From DASWJZ01 sp963846475 (GTDB lineage: Bacteria > Pseudomonadota > Alphaproteobacteria > Rhizobiales > Afifellaceae), in contig CAWJVZ010000004.1 in NCBI GenBank assembly GCA_963846475.1, positions 4,322,546 to 4,386,545 of the forward strand: a stretch of 64,000 bases of DNA, in the 5' to 3' direction. This document shows, piece after piece, positions 36,920 through 46,402 of the stretch. A program made the translations under genes and the position numbers. The notes beneath the pieces are model-generated. The model was not told the origin of the DNA. It did no database searches and saw nothing but the letters and a program-made list of their open reading frames with translations. Each line of letters begins with the position of its first letter. The stretch's first letter is position 1.

Positions 36920-37339
36920 CTAGCGAAGCTTCTTCAGGAGCCGCAGCAGCGTCGAGCGGTCAACCGCGGCGAGCGGCGCCAGCGTCATTTCGGTGATTTC
37001 GGCGGCGGCGGCCAGACGCTCCCGCAGGAGGCGTTCGCCAGCGGGGGTGAGCGCAACGAGGCGCCGGCGGCTATCCTCAGGGTCCGGCGTGGTTTCGGTG
37101 AGCCGGCGTTTCGTGAGGCGGTCGACGACGCCCTTGATCGTGGCGCCATCCATCGCAGTCAGCCGGCCGAGAAAATTTTGCGAGCAGGGGCCGATTTCCC
37201 GGAGCTTGACCAGAGCCGCCCATTGCGTCGGCGTCAGCTCGTCGCCGATGCGGTTGGCGAAGATCGTCGTGTGGCGCTGGTTCACCTGGCGCAGGATGAA
37301 GCCGATCTGCTCCTCCAGCACGTACGCGGGCTCATCCAC
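36920..37339 (-). CDS. MarR family transcription regulator
   Basis: 139-aa winged-helix protein: LTPTQWAALVKLREIGPCSQNFLGRLTAMDGATIKGVVDRLTKRRLTE is the DNA-binding core and DPEDSRRRLVALTPAGERLL the wing. Last gene of the minus-strand catabolic operon. NicR, regulator of nicotinate degradation in Pseudomonas putida, is also of this family, so a 6-hydroxynicotinate-like effector is possible. Confidence 0.9.
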   Translation of the reverse strand: MDEPAYVLEEQIGFILRQVNQRHTTIFANRIGDELTPTQWAALVKLREIGPCSQNFLGRLTAMDGATIKGVVDRLTKRRLTETTPDPEDSRRRLVALTPAGERLLRERLAAAAEITEMTLAPLAAVDRSTLLRLLKKLR

Positions 37340-37386
37340 CTGCGGCAGCGGCGGCAGGGCAGGGGCCGCGATGTCGTCGATCTCGC

Positions 37387-37967
37387 TCAGCGGAGCCCGT
37401 CCTCGCCCTTGACCTGATACTTTGTGAGGCCGCCGACGCGCGGCAGCGGCCGGCCGCTGTCGGTGACGGCCACCGCGACGACGATTTCGTTGGCGCGCGG
37501 CGCGTCGTTGATCCGCACCTCCATGCCGTCGAAATGGCTCCGCACATAGGCGGCGTCCTTGTGGCCGAGCGGGATGTCGAAGGGCACGCCCGGACCGCCG
37601 CGCTTCTTGGAGGAGGGGATCAGCGCCGCGCCCTTGCCGAGGACCTTTCGGACCGGCGTGCCGAGCTTCGGGTGCAGGATGGCGGCGGCGTGCTCCAGCT
37701 CGCCGTTCTCGCCGACCGCGGCCGCCTTGCCGTAGCTCTCCGCGTCCGGGCCGGCGATGCCGAGCGCCGCGACGGCGCGCTCCGCCAGGAGGCGACCGAG
37801 CTCCTCGCCGATGTCCATCAGCTCGGAAAGGTCTTCCGCGTAGGCGCCGGCCAGCGGGTTTTCGATAACCGCCAATGCCGCCGCCCGGCGCGCCACCGGC
37901 TCGACCGGCCGGCCCTGCTCCAGCCGCGTCTCCTCGACGACGGTGACGATCTTGCGGATCTTTGCCC

Positions 37968-37971
<4 letters not shown>
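37387..37971 (-). CDS. AA_synth family protein (DUF1185), first copy
   Basis: 194-aa protein of the 'amino acid synthesis' family (PF06684), molecular function not established to my knowledge. It shares with its neighbour the blocks NPLAGAYAEDL, YGKAAAVGENGELEHAAAILHPK and SYVRSHFDG-type segments. ATG overlaps the stop of the second copy (ATGA). Linked to hydroxynicotinate reductase and UPF0280, a set that suggests a step in ring degradation. Confidence 0.85.
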
Positions 37972-38544
<573 letters not shown>

Positions 38545-38552
<8 letters not shown>

Positions 38553-39450
38553 GCAAGGCTCTCCCCGGCGCTTCGAATGTCGGCGGCGCCAGTGGGGGCG
38601 GGCCGTCGCCGCGGCCGACCGAACGCGTGACCCCCTGCAGATGCAGGGCGGCGGCGGCGATGTGCCCCTCGGCGCGCAGCCGCTCCGCGCAGGCCTCGCC
38701 GGCAGCGAGCGCGGCAGAAATCTCCGCCGCGCCGAGCGAGCGGACTTCTCGGGTGACGAGACGCTCGCCGAGGTCGCTGTCCGGCTGGATTTCGCAGGCC
38801 GGGCGGCGCCGGATGGCCGGGTGGCCCGGCAGGTCGACCGCGTTGGCGACAATGGTGGCGGCGGCATCGGCTTCCGCGGCGCTGGCGGCCAGGATCGTCA
38901 CCGCGTCGGCGATGCCAAGCGAAAAGCTCCGCCCCCGCCAGCCGCTCGTCGCCACCCCCCGGACCGGATCGCCGGCATGGATCGTCGCGGTGCCGAACAG
39001 GCTCGGCCGGTCCGGCCGGTCGATGAGGCCGAGCTGGAACTCCTGGCGCGGCGAAACGTGCAAGGCGATGTCGCCGCCGTTGTTGACATAGGCGCGCTCC
39101 AGCTGCGCAACCGCCAGCATGGCGCCGAGCACCTCTTCGGCCACGGCCCCCGCCACCGCCGCCATCGGAGTGATGAACGTCGTCTCGCCATGGGAGCGGA
39201 CCGCGGCATACATCCGACGCGCCACTGGGCCGGCAGGGCGGACGCTTTCCGACGTCACCGGCGCGCGGAGCAGCGGCAGCTCGCCGCAGAGCTCGTCAAG
39301 CAGGCCGACGAAGCGTCGCGCCGCGGCGCGGTAGGCGGCGAGAATTACATCGTCGGTTCCGAATGCCTCGACGATGAGGTCGATCGGCCCGTCCTGCAGG
39401 TGCAGGCGGCGCTTGTCCGGCAACAGGCGGATGACCGGCTTGTCCCTCAT
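38545..39450 (-). CDS. UPF0280 family protein (ApbE-like)
   Basis: 301 aa. Matches UPF0280, related to ApbE-type FAD-dependent proteins: ITPMAAVAGAVAEEVL and AYVNNGGDIALHV are the family hallmarks, followed by ATSGWRGRSFSLGIADAVTILA. The C-terminal ~60 residues are Ala/Pro-rich. Overlaps the reductase gene by 4 bp (ATGA). It could flavinylate or otherwise mature a redox partner in this operon; this is inferred. Confidence 0.82.
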
Positions 39451-40949
39451 GCGCGGGAACGCCGTGGGGCCGGCGGCGCGAGCGGCCCGGGATTGTCGTT
39501 GCGGAGCGGCGTCTGCCGCCGCCCTTCAGCCGCGGCGGCGAGGGTCGATGCCGGGCGCAAGTGCTCCATGTGGCCGCCGAGCGCGGCGTAATCCTGAAGC
39601 CTGAGCGTGAATTCGATTGGCGCGACCAGCGCCGGCGTCGGCACGTAGCCGAAGGCATTGTCCGGCACGCGGGTTACGTCGACCATGAAGGTGATGCCGC
39701 CGCCGGGCCAGACATAGACCGGCGCGCCGCCGCAGGTGACCTGGGTCAGCGCCTCCTTGACCGAGCGCGTGAGCCGCACGGGATTCTCAGTGACGCCGGA
39801 GCGGAGCGACCCGCCGGCGCCGCCCATGAACAGCACCGACGCCACCGCCGGCTCGCAATTCTCCTCGATGCGCTCGACCGATTCTCTCAGCCGCGCCGGC
39901 AGCTCGCGCTCCACCGGCCGGAGCGCCTCGTCGAGCTCGTAATAGGCAAAATTCTCGCCGGTCGTGCTGACCATCAGCAGCGACATGCCCGGCCGGGCGA
40001 CCTTCGGGTCGAAGGGAGCGAGGATGGCGAGTGGATCGGCTATGTTGGTGCCGCCCCAGCCGGTCCCGGGTTCCGCCACCTGAAAATAGCGGCCGGGCGT
40101 CGAGCGCCGCCCCTTCAGCTTGATGCCGGTGCCCGGCATGCCGAGGAGCTTTCCCGCCTGGTGCTCGGAAAGGACGCCGGTGATGTGGTCGTCGACGACC
40201 ACCACCTCGTCGACCTTGCCGTGCCATTGCTTGGCGAACATGCCGATCGTGGCGGAGCCGCAGCCGACCCGCATCCGCTCCTCTCTGACGCCGTTGACAA
40301 CAGGCGGCTGCCCGGCCTGGACAACGATCGTCGCGCCGGCGTCGATGGTCAGCTCGACAGCCTTCTTGTTGGAGAGCTCGAGGAGCGTCTCGCAGGTGAC
40401 CCGGCCCTCCTTCTTGCTGCCGCCGGTGAGGTGGTGGACGCCGCCGAGCGACAGCATCTGCGAGCCATATTCGCCGGTGGTCACGTGGCCGACCTGTTCG
40501 CCCGCCGCCCTGACGGGCGCACATTCCGGCCCGAGATGGCGGTCGGTGTCGATCTTCACCTTGATGCCGCAATAGCTGAAGATCCCCTCGGTCACGACGG
40601 TGACCATGTCGACGCCCGCCACCTCTGAGGAGACGATGAAGGGGGCGGGCTTGTAGTCGGGGTAGGTGGTGCCGGCACCGATGGCGGTGACGAAGCTGCC
40701 GCTGCTTTGCAGGAGCGAGCCGTCCCAGGACGGGTTCTCGCCGTGGAAGGGAACCACCGCATCGCCCTGCGCCAGGGCGCGGTCGAGCACGAGATGCGGG
40801 TCGACGCGGACCAGCTCGCCGTCGACATTGGCATAGCGGTCGCAGGCGCCGGTCATGCCGGGGCGGATGTAGCAGAGCACCGGGCAGGCGTCGCAGCGGA
40901 TTTTTTCCCCGCCCGCGGCCTCGGCTTTGAGCCCTTCAGCTTCGAGCAT
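39447..40949 (-). CDS. hnr: 6-hydroxynicotinate reductase-like iron-sulfur protein
   Basis: 500 aa. An N-terminal ferredoxin-like cluster motif CDACPVLCYIRPGMTGAC (Cys-x2-Cys-x3-Cys-x9-Cys) starts near residue 19. The rest agrees with the 6-hydroxynicotinate reductase family (GAGTTYPDYKPAPFIV, EGIFSYCGIKVKIDTD, GGVHHLTGGSKKEGR, VRVGCGSATIGMFAKQW-like segments). The enzyme would reduce 6-hydroxynicotinate to the tetrahydro-oxo compound used by enamidase. The last ~40 residues are low complexity. Overlaps the molybdenum subunit gene by 14 bp. Confidence 0.83.
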   Translation of the reverse strand: MLEAEGLKAEAAGGEKIRCDACPVLCYIRPGMTGACDRYANVDGELVRVDPHLVLDRALAQGDAVVPFHGENPSWDGSLLQSSGSFVTAIGAGTTYPDYKPAPFIVSSEVAGVDMVTVVTEGIFSYCGIKVKIDTDRHLGPECAPVRAAGEQVGHVTTGEYGSQMLSLGGVHHLTGGSKKEGRVTCETLLELSNKKAVELTIDAGATIVVQAGQPPVVNGVREERMRVGCGSATIGMFAKQWHGKVDEVVVVDDHITGVLSEHQAGKLLGMPGTGIKLKGRRSTPGRYFQVAEPGTGWGGTNIADPLAILAPFDPKVARPGMSLLMVSTTGENFAYYELDEALRPVERELPARLRESVERIEENCEPAVASVLFMGGAGGSLRSGVTENPVRLTRSVKEALTQVTCGGAPVYVWPGGGITFMVDVTRVPDNAFGYVPTPALVAPIEFTLRLQDYAALGGHMEHLRPASTLAAAAEGRRQTPLRNDNPGPLAPPAPRRSRA

Positions 40950-43689
40950 GGCGCGCCTCCAGGATCGCCGCGCGCACCCGGTCCGGCGTCGCCGGCACGC
41001 GGCAGATGCGCGCCCCGGTCGCGTGGTGGATCGCATTGAGGATGGCCGGGGCCGTCGGGATCAGCGCCTGCTCGCCGATCCCCTTGGCTCCGAACGGCCC
41101 GACCGGCGAAGGATCCTCGATCAGGATCGATTCCACCGGCGGCATGTCGCCGGCCGTCGGGATGAGGTAATCGTGCAGGTTCTCGCCGCTTCCGGGGAAG
41201 AACTCCTCCATCAGCGCCATGCCGAGGCCCTGCGCAGCGCCGCCCTCGATCTGCCCCTCGACGAGCATCGGGTTGATCGCCTTCCCGACGTCATGCGCGG
41301 CGGTGATCTTCGTCACGCGCACTGTGCCGAGCTCGATGTCGACCTCCACTTCGGCCATGTGGGCGCCAAAGCCGTAGACCGCGTAGGGGCTTCCCTGGCC
41401 GTTCTCGTCGAGCGGCGTGGTCGGCGGATCGAATGTCGCCTCGCCGCAAAGCACGTAGCCGTGCGCGTCCTCCGGCATGTCGGCGAGGGAAATGCGCCGG
41501 CTGTGCTCGCCGTCCTCGACGCAGATCGCGTCCGCCTCGAACAGGATCCCGGCACCGGGCCCGGCATTGGCGAGCCGCAGAATGTCCCGGCGCAGCATCG
41601 TGCCTGCCATCACCGCCGCATTGCCGGTGACGAAAGTCTGCCGCGAGGCGGAGGTCTTGCCGCAATCGGGCGTGCGGTCCGTGTCGGCCGAGATCAGCTC
41701 GAGCGCCTCCAGCGGCACGCCGATGGCGTCGGCGCAGATCTGCGGGATTACGGTGTCGGAGCCCTGGCCGATATCGACGGCGCCCTGATGGAGGACCAGC
41801 CTGCCGTCGCGGGTCACGCCGACGCGGATGGTCGAGGGGTTCGGCAGCGCGGTGTTGCCGCAGCCGTACCACATGCCGGCGACGCCCGCGCCGCGGCGGA
41901 GCGGCCCCGTCGCTTCAAAATTGAAATCGGCGGCTTCCTGGCGCGCTCGCGTCCAGTGCGGCCGCAGCGCTTCCAGGCAGGCGCGGAAACCGACGCCCGC
42001 GCCGATCACCTGGCCGGTTACCGTGGGATCGTCCGCGCCGAGCGCATTGCCGATACGGAACTCCAGCGGATCCAGGCCCAGACGGATCGCCAGCTCGTCA
42101 TAGAGCTGCTCCTGGGCGATCGCCGCCTGCGGCACCCCAAAGCCGCGGAACGCGCCGGACGGGACGAGATGCGTGTGCACGGCGCGGGCCAGCGCGCGGT
42201 AATGCGGCACGACATAGGGACCCGAGGCGTGCACCGGCACGCGATTGGCGACCGTCGGCCCCCAGGAGGAATAGGCGCCGGTGTTGAAATCGGCCAAAAA
42301 ATCCATGCCGACCAGTTTTCCCTGCCGGGTGGCTCCCGCCCGCGCCCGGATGTTGGCGGGGTGGCGCTTCGTCGTCGCCGCCATCGATTCCGGCCGCGAA
42401 TAGACCATGCGCACCGGCCGGTTCAGATGCCACGCCGCCACCGCGACAAAGGGCTGGACGGACAAATCGAGCTTCGACCCAAAACCGCCGCCGACGGCAG
42501 TGGGAACGATGCGCACATCCTCCGGCCTGATCCCGAGGATTCTTGCCACGTCGTCGCGGTCCATGTAGGGCGACTGCGTGCAGGCATGGACCTCGATCCG
42601 CCCGTCGATCCGGCGGGCGAAGCCGGCTTCCGGCTCGATATAGGCGTGCTCGACGAAGCCGGTCTCAAAAACTTCTTCGACGACCACGTCGGCCGCGGCG
42701 AGAGCCGCATCGACGTCGCCGCGCACGACCCGGCCGCGCACCAGCACATTTCTCGGCCGGCCCGGATGGACGCGCTCAGCATTGGGATGAAGCGCGTCCT
42801 CCATGGTCTTGATCGGAGCCGATTCTTCCCATGTCACCGGGAATTTTGTGAGGTCCAGGCCTTTGATCGCGCCCGCCTCGCCTACGACTGCCGCGACGGC
42901 CTCGCCGCGAAAGCGCACTTCCTTTTCGGCAAAGACCGGCTGGTCCGCGTAGCGCGGAATGACGCCGTAGCAGTTCTCGCCCGGCACATCGGCGGCCGTG
43001 AAGATTCGCACCACGCCCGGATGCGCCGCAATGTAGGCCCCAAGATCGTCGAAGCGGAAACGCGCCCGGTGATACGGGCTGCGGATGGCGCGCAGCAGCA
43101 GGGCGTCGGCGGGAAAATCGTCGGCGCCGAATTTCTCGGTGCCGGTCACCTTCCGCGCACCGTCGAGCCGGCGGATGCGGCGCCCGACCACGGGACCGTC
43201 GATCTCCGTTTCTGGCGATGGCTGGCCGTGGGCGTCGCAGATCGCCGCCAGGATCTTTCGGTAGCCGGTGCAGCGGCAGAGCACGCCGCCGATGGCGTCC
43301 ATCGCCTCCGCCTCGCTCGGCGCCGCGTTCCGCCGCAAGAGCGCCAGCGCCGCCATCAGCATGCCGGGGGTGCAGATGCCGCACTGAGCGGCCCCGTGGC
43401 GCAGAAATGCATCCTGCAGCCTCGCGGCAAGCGGGTCCGCGCCAAGGCCTTCCAGGGTGAGGACGCGCCGGCCGTCCGCCTGCCCGACCGCGACCATGCA
43501 GCTGCATACGGGCTCGCCGTCGAGCAGCAAAGTGCAGGCGCCGCAATCGCCGGCATCGCAGCCGACCTTCGTGCCGGTAAGCCGAAGCTCGTCGCGAAGC
43601 GCGTCGCTGAGCCGACCGGCGGGATCGGCGGAGACCTGCACGTCGCGGCCATTGAGAGAAAAGCTGACGGTGCCCCAGCTCTTCAGCAT
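40936..43689 (-). CDS. Molybdenum hydroxylase, fused 2Fe-2S and Mo subunits
   Basis: 917-aa member of the xanthine dehydrogenase family, with small and large subunits fused. Residues ~1-155 hold two 2Fe-2S domains (CDAGDCGACTLLLDGEPVC and CGICTPGMLM ... GVLCRCTGYRK); the rest is the molybdopterin domain (GAFRGFGVPQA, AAHDVGKAINPMLVEGQIEGG, and GPFGAKGIGEQAL with the catalytic Glu near the C-terminus). I start at the ATG at 43689, where the ferredoxin fold begins. Likely hydroxylates a heteroaromatic acid such as nicotinate; substrate is inferred from neighbours. Confidence 0.88.
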   Translation of the reverse strand: MLKSWGTVSFSLNGRDVQVSADPAGRLSDALRDELRLTGTKVGCDAGDCGACTLLLDGEPVCSCMVAVGQADGRRVLTLEGLGADPLAARLQDAFLRHGAAQCGICTPGMLMAALALLRRNAAPSEAEAMDAIGGVLCRCTGYRKILAAICDAHGQPSPETEIDGPVVGRRIRRLDGARKVTGTEKFGADDFPADALLLRAIRSPYHRARFRFDDLGAYIAAHPGVVRIFTAADVPGENCYGVIPRYADQPVFAEKEVRFRGEAVAAVVGEAGAIKGLDLTKFPVTWEESAPIKTMEDALHPNAERVHPGRPRNVLVRGRVVRGDVDAALAAADVVVEEVFETGFVEHAYIEPEAGFARRIDGRIEVHACTQSPYMDRDDVARILGIRPEDVRIVPTAVGGGFGSKLDLSVQPFVAVAAWHLNRPVRMVYSRPESMAATTKRHPANIRARAGATRQGKLVGMDFLADFNTGAYSSWGPTVANRVPVHASGPYVVPHYRALARAVHTHLVPSGAFRGFGVPQAAIAQEQLYDELAIRLGLDPLEFRIGNALGADDPTVTGQVIGAGVGFRACLEALRPHWTRARQEAADFNFEATGPLRRGAGVAGMWYGCGNTALPNPSTIRVGVTRDGRLVLHQGAVDIGQGSDTVIPQICADAIGVPLEALELISADTDRTPDCGKTSASRQTFVTGNAAVMAGTMLRRDILRLANAGPGAGILFEADAICVEDGEHSRRISLADMPEDAHGYVLCGEATFDPPTTPLDENGQGSPYAVYGFGAHMAEVEVDIELGTVRVTKITAAHDVGKAINPMLVEGQIEGGAAQGLGMALMEEFFPGSGENLHDYLIPTAGDMPPVESILIEDPSPVGPFGAKGIGEQALIPTAPAILNAIHHATGARICRVPATPDRVRAAILEARHARS

Positions 43690-44519
43690 GTCGCCACACA
43701 GGCTTCCAGCGCCCGCGAAACCAGGGTGAGGGCGGCGTCCTTGCGATATTCGGCCGTCGCGCGCACGTCGGTGATCGGCGAAAGCGGCACGAGATGCTCC
43801 GGGCGCACTAGCTTGCCGATGCCCGGTGCGGCTGCCGCGCCGATGAGCGCCGCCTCCAGCTCCGGCAATCGGCGCGCCACTTCCGAGCAGGAGCCGACCG
43901 CCACGCGGGCCGCGCAAACGCGTCCCGCCGCGTCGCGCTCGATCAGCGCCGCCACCATGGCGATGGAGATGACGAGATAGCGCCGGGCGCCAAGTTTCAG
44001 GAAGGCGGAGGCGGTATCCTCGTGCCGCCGCGGCACCAGCACCGCCGTGAGCACCTCGTCCGGCGCCAGCAGCGTTTTGCGGTTGCCGGTGATGAATTCG
44101 CCCAGCTTCAGACGCCGCCGCCCGGCCGGAGAGGCGAGCTCTACCGCGGCATCAAGGATGAGGAGGGGAGGGACGCCGTCGGCGGCGGGAGAGGCGTTGC
44201 AGAGATTGCCGCCGATCGTGCCGGCGTTCTGGACCTGCACGGCGCCGACCTCGCGGGCCGCGAGTTTCAGCGCATCGAAGCAGCGGGGCAACGGCGTGCG
44301 GATCACGTCCGTCCAGGTCGTCCGCGCGCCGAGCCGCCAATGCCCGGCGTCGCTGGAGATGCCGCGAAGCTCCGCCACGCCGGAGAGGTCGATGACCGGC
44401 TCGCGGACGACGCCGTCGCCGAGCTGGGGATATAGATCCGTGCCGCCGGCGAGAATGCGGCCGCCATGGGCGGCGATCGCCTGGACGGTTTCGTCCACGG
44501 TTTCAGGCCGGAGAAACAA
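43683..44519 (-). CDS. Molybdenum hydroxylase FAD subunit (CutM/CoxM type)
   Basis: 278-aa FAD-binding subunit. It has AAHGGRILAGGTDLYPQLGDG near the N-terminus and the second flavin motif TIGGNLCNASPAAD near residue 105. Overlaps the fused subunit gene by 7 bp and completes the enzyme. It heads the catabolic operon; a strong inverted repeat lies upstream at 44560-44581. Confidence 0.9.
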   Translation of the reverse strand: MFLRPETVDETVQAIAAHGGRILAGGTDLYPQLGDGVVREPVIDLSGVAELRGISSDAGHWRLGARTTWTDVIRTPLPRCFDALKLAAREVGAVQVQNAGTIGGNLCNASPAADGVPPLLILDAAVELASPAGRRRLKLGEFITGNRKTLLAPDEVLTAVLVPRRHEDTASAFLKLGARRYLVISIAMVAALIERDAAGRVCAARVAVGSCSEVARRLPELEAALIGAAAAPGIGKLVRPEHLVPLSPITDVRATAEYRKDAALTLVSRALEACVATC

Positions 44520-44559
44520 GTTTTGTGCCCGCGCTTCCTCGGCTCCCGGAGGGTGGGAG

Positions 44560-44581
44560 TTGTTTGTTCGTATACAAACAA
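44560..44581. promoter_or_regulatory. Inverted repeat, candidate operator of catabolic operon
   Basis: TTGTTTG-N8-CAAACAA with the central half GTATAC. It lies 41 bp before the start of the FAD-subunit gene and after the RidA gene. The shape fits a dimeric repressor such as MarR or GntR. Confidence 0.6.
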
Positions 44582-44636
44582 TTCTGCGCCCCCAGCGGAA
44601 GAGGTGTCAAGCAGCGCCGGCTGCCAAGGCAGGCCG

Positions 44637-45035
44637 TCAGGTTCTCGCCGCTGCCGGCGCGTAGGCGACCACCTCGATCTCCACCTTGCAGTCCACCATC
44701 ATGTCGGCGCGCACGCAGGAGCGCGCCGGCAGCGCCTCGCCGAAATATTCGTTGTAGACCTTGTTGAAGGACCAGAAATCGCGCGTGTCGGCGAGCCAGA
44801 CCGTCGCCTTCACCACGTCCTTCATGCCAAGCCCGACGGAGGCGAGGATCTTTTCGACGTTGCCGATGGTGACGCGCGCCTGCTCGACGATGCCGCCGGC
44901 GACGAGTTCGCCGTCCTCGCCCATCGGCACCTGCCCCGACACGAAGACGAAGTCGCCGGCCCGCACGGCCTTGCAGAAGGGCAGGCTCTTGCCGCCGGGC
45001 CCGGTTTGCGCCGATCCGAAACGCTCGATGCTCAT
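44637..45035 (-). CDS. RidA/YjgF family protein
   Basis: 132-aa enamine/imine deaminase fold protein. Conserved Gly-Gln segment VFVSGQVPMGEDG, NVEKILASVGLGMKDVVKATVWLAD, and the ARSCVRADMM motif with the family Arg. It closes a minus-strand operon with a polar amino acid ABC importer. In ring-opening of reduced nicotinate an enamine forms, so it may serve the neighbouring pathway. Confidence 0.88.
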   Translation of the reverse strand: MSIERFGSAQTGPGGKSLPFCKAVRAGDFVFVSGQVPMGEDGELVAGGIVEQARVTIGNVEKILASVGLGMKDVVKATVWLADTRDFWSFNKVYNEYFGEALPARSCVRADMMVDCKVEIEVVAYAPAAART

Positions 45036-45058
45036 GGGTGCTCCTTCATGAGGGTGGG

Positions 45059-45712
45059 TCAGCGCAGCGCGAAGCGGCGCTCCGCCCGCTTGCCGATTCT
45101 CTCGATGCAGAAATTGACGGCGAAATAGAGCGCCCCGGCAAGCAGGTAGAATTCCAGCGTCATGAAATTCCGCCCGACGATCTGCTGCGTCTTCAGGAGC
45201 AGCTCGCCGACGCCGATGATGGAGAGGAGCGTCGACGCCTTCACGAGCTCGGCGCCGACATTGATCCACACCGGCACGATCTGACGGAGCGCCTGCGGCA
45301 GAAGCACCAGGCGGAGGATCTGCGGGAATTTCAGGCCGATGCTGCGCGCCGCCTCGATCTGGCCGTGCGGGATCGCCTGCAGCGCGCCGCGGACCACCTC
45401 GCCCATATGCGCTGCGCAGAACAGGGTCAGCGCGAAGATGCCGGCCTGGATCGCCGAGAAGTGGATGCCGACGACGGCGAGGATGTAGAAGGACGCCAGC
45501 ACCAGGACAAGGACCGGCGTGCCGCGGATGAAATCCACGTAGAAGCGGCAGGGCCAGCTGAGGAGCCGCGGCCCATAAGCCAGGGCAACCCCGATGAGCA
45601 GGCCCAGCGCGGAGCCCGCCACGATTGCGACGGCCGACACCTCGATGGTCGTCACCAGCCCCTCAAGAATGGCCCAGCGGGCGACCCAGAATTCGTGCAG
45701 GAACCGGTCCAT
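45059..45712 (-). CDS. Polar amino acid-type ABC permease
   Basis: 217 aa with five or six membrane segments and the HisM/GlnP EAA loop QIEAARSIGLKFPQILRLVLLPQALRQIVP. Gap to the previous permease is only 6 bp. No ATPase gene in this cluster. Confidence 0.9.
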   Translation of the reverse strand: MDRFLHEFWVARWAILEGLVTTIEVSAVAIVAGSALGLLIGVALAYGPRLLSWPCRFYVDFIRGTPVLVLVLASFYILAVVGIHFSAIQAGIFALTLFCAAHMGEVVRGALQAIPHGQIEAARSIGLKFPQILRLVLLPQALRQIVPVWINVGAELVKASTLLSIIGVGELLLKTQQIVGRNFMTLEFYLLAGALYFAVNFCIERIGKRAERRFALR

Positions 45713-45718
45713 CGCGGC

Positions 45719-46378
45719 TCAGAACCGCGGAAAGCGCCGCTCGAGCCGACGGAGCCCGGCGGCAATGAGCGAGCAGGTGGTGACGTAGAGCGCGGTGGCC
45801 ACCAGCCACGTCTCGATGACCCTAAAACTCTCGACGTTGATCTTTCGCGCCTCGAAGGTGAGCTCGGGGATGGCGATCGCCGCGGCGATCGAGGTGTCCT
45901 TGAACAGCGAGATGAAGGTGCTGCCGAGCGCAGGCAGAGAGTTTCGCAGCACGATGGGGAAGACGACGAGAAGCGAAATGTGCCGCGGCTTGAGCCCGAT
46001 CGCCTGCCCCGCATCGACCAGCCCCGGCGGCACCGACAGGAGCCCGGCGCGGAACACTTCGGAGAGGTAGGCCGCCGCATAGATGGAGAGCGAGAACACA
46101 AAGCTTTCGAGCTTGCCGAAGCGGATGCCGAGCTGCGGCAAGCCGAAATAGACGATCAGCACGATGACCAGGATCGGCGTGTTGCGGATCAGCGTCACGT
46201 AGCCGGCGACCAACGCGCGGATCGCACGATTCTTGCCGACGCTGGCGAAGCCGAGCACGACGCCCGCCAGCGCGCCGATGGCGATGGAGACCAGCGCCAG
46301 GCCGAGACCCAGCGCAAGCCCCGCCAGGAGCCGGTCGAAATTCTGCCAGATCACGCCGAAATGCAGCGTGTATCCCAT
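45719..46378 (-). CDS. Polar amino acid-type ABC permease
   Basis: 219 aa, same family as its neighbour; YVTLIRNTPILVIVLIVYFGLPQLGI is the family signature and LVDAGQAIGLKPRHISLLVVFPIVLRNSLPALG the EAA loop. It follows the binding-protein gene by 24 bp. Confidence 0.9.
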   Translation of the reverse strand: MGYTLHFGVIWQNFDRLLAGLALGLGLALVSIAIGALAGVVLGFASVGKNRAIRALVAGYVTLIRNTPILVIVLIVYFGLPQLGIRFGKLESFVFSLSIYAAAYLSEVFRAGLLSVPPGLVDAGQAIGLKPRHISLLVVFPIVLRNSLPALGSTFISLFKDTSIAAAIAIPELTFEARKINVESFRVIETWLVATALYVTTCSLIAAGLRRLERRFPRF

Positions 46379-46402
46379 CTCGCCGGCGCCGGGCGGTGTT
46401 GC

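Noticed and set aside
40927..43980. Very long open frame on the plus strand opposite the molybdenum hydroxylase
   Set aside because: Arg/Asp/His-rich shadow of a GC-rich gene; the minus-strand frame carries all the family motifs.
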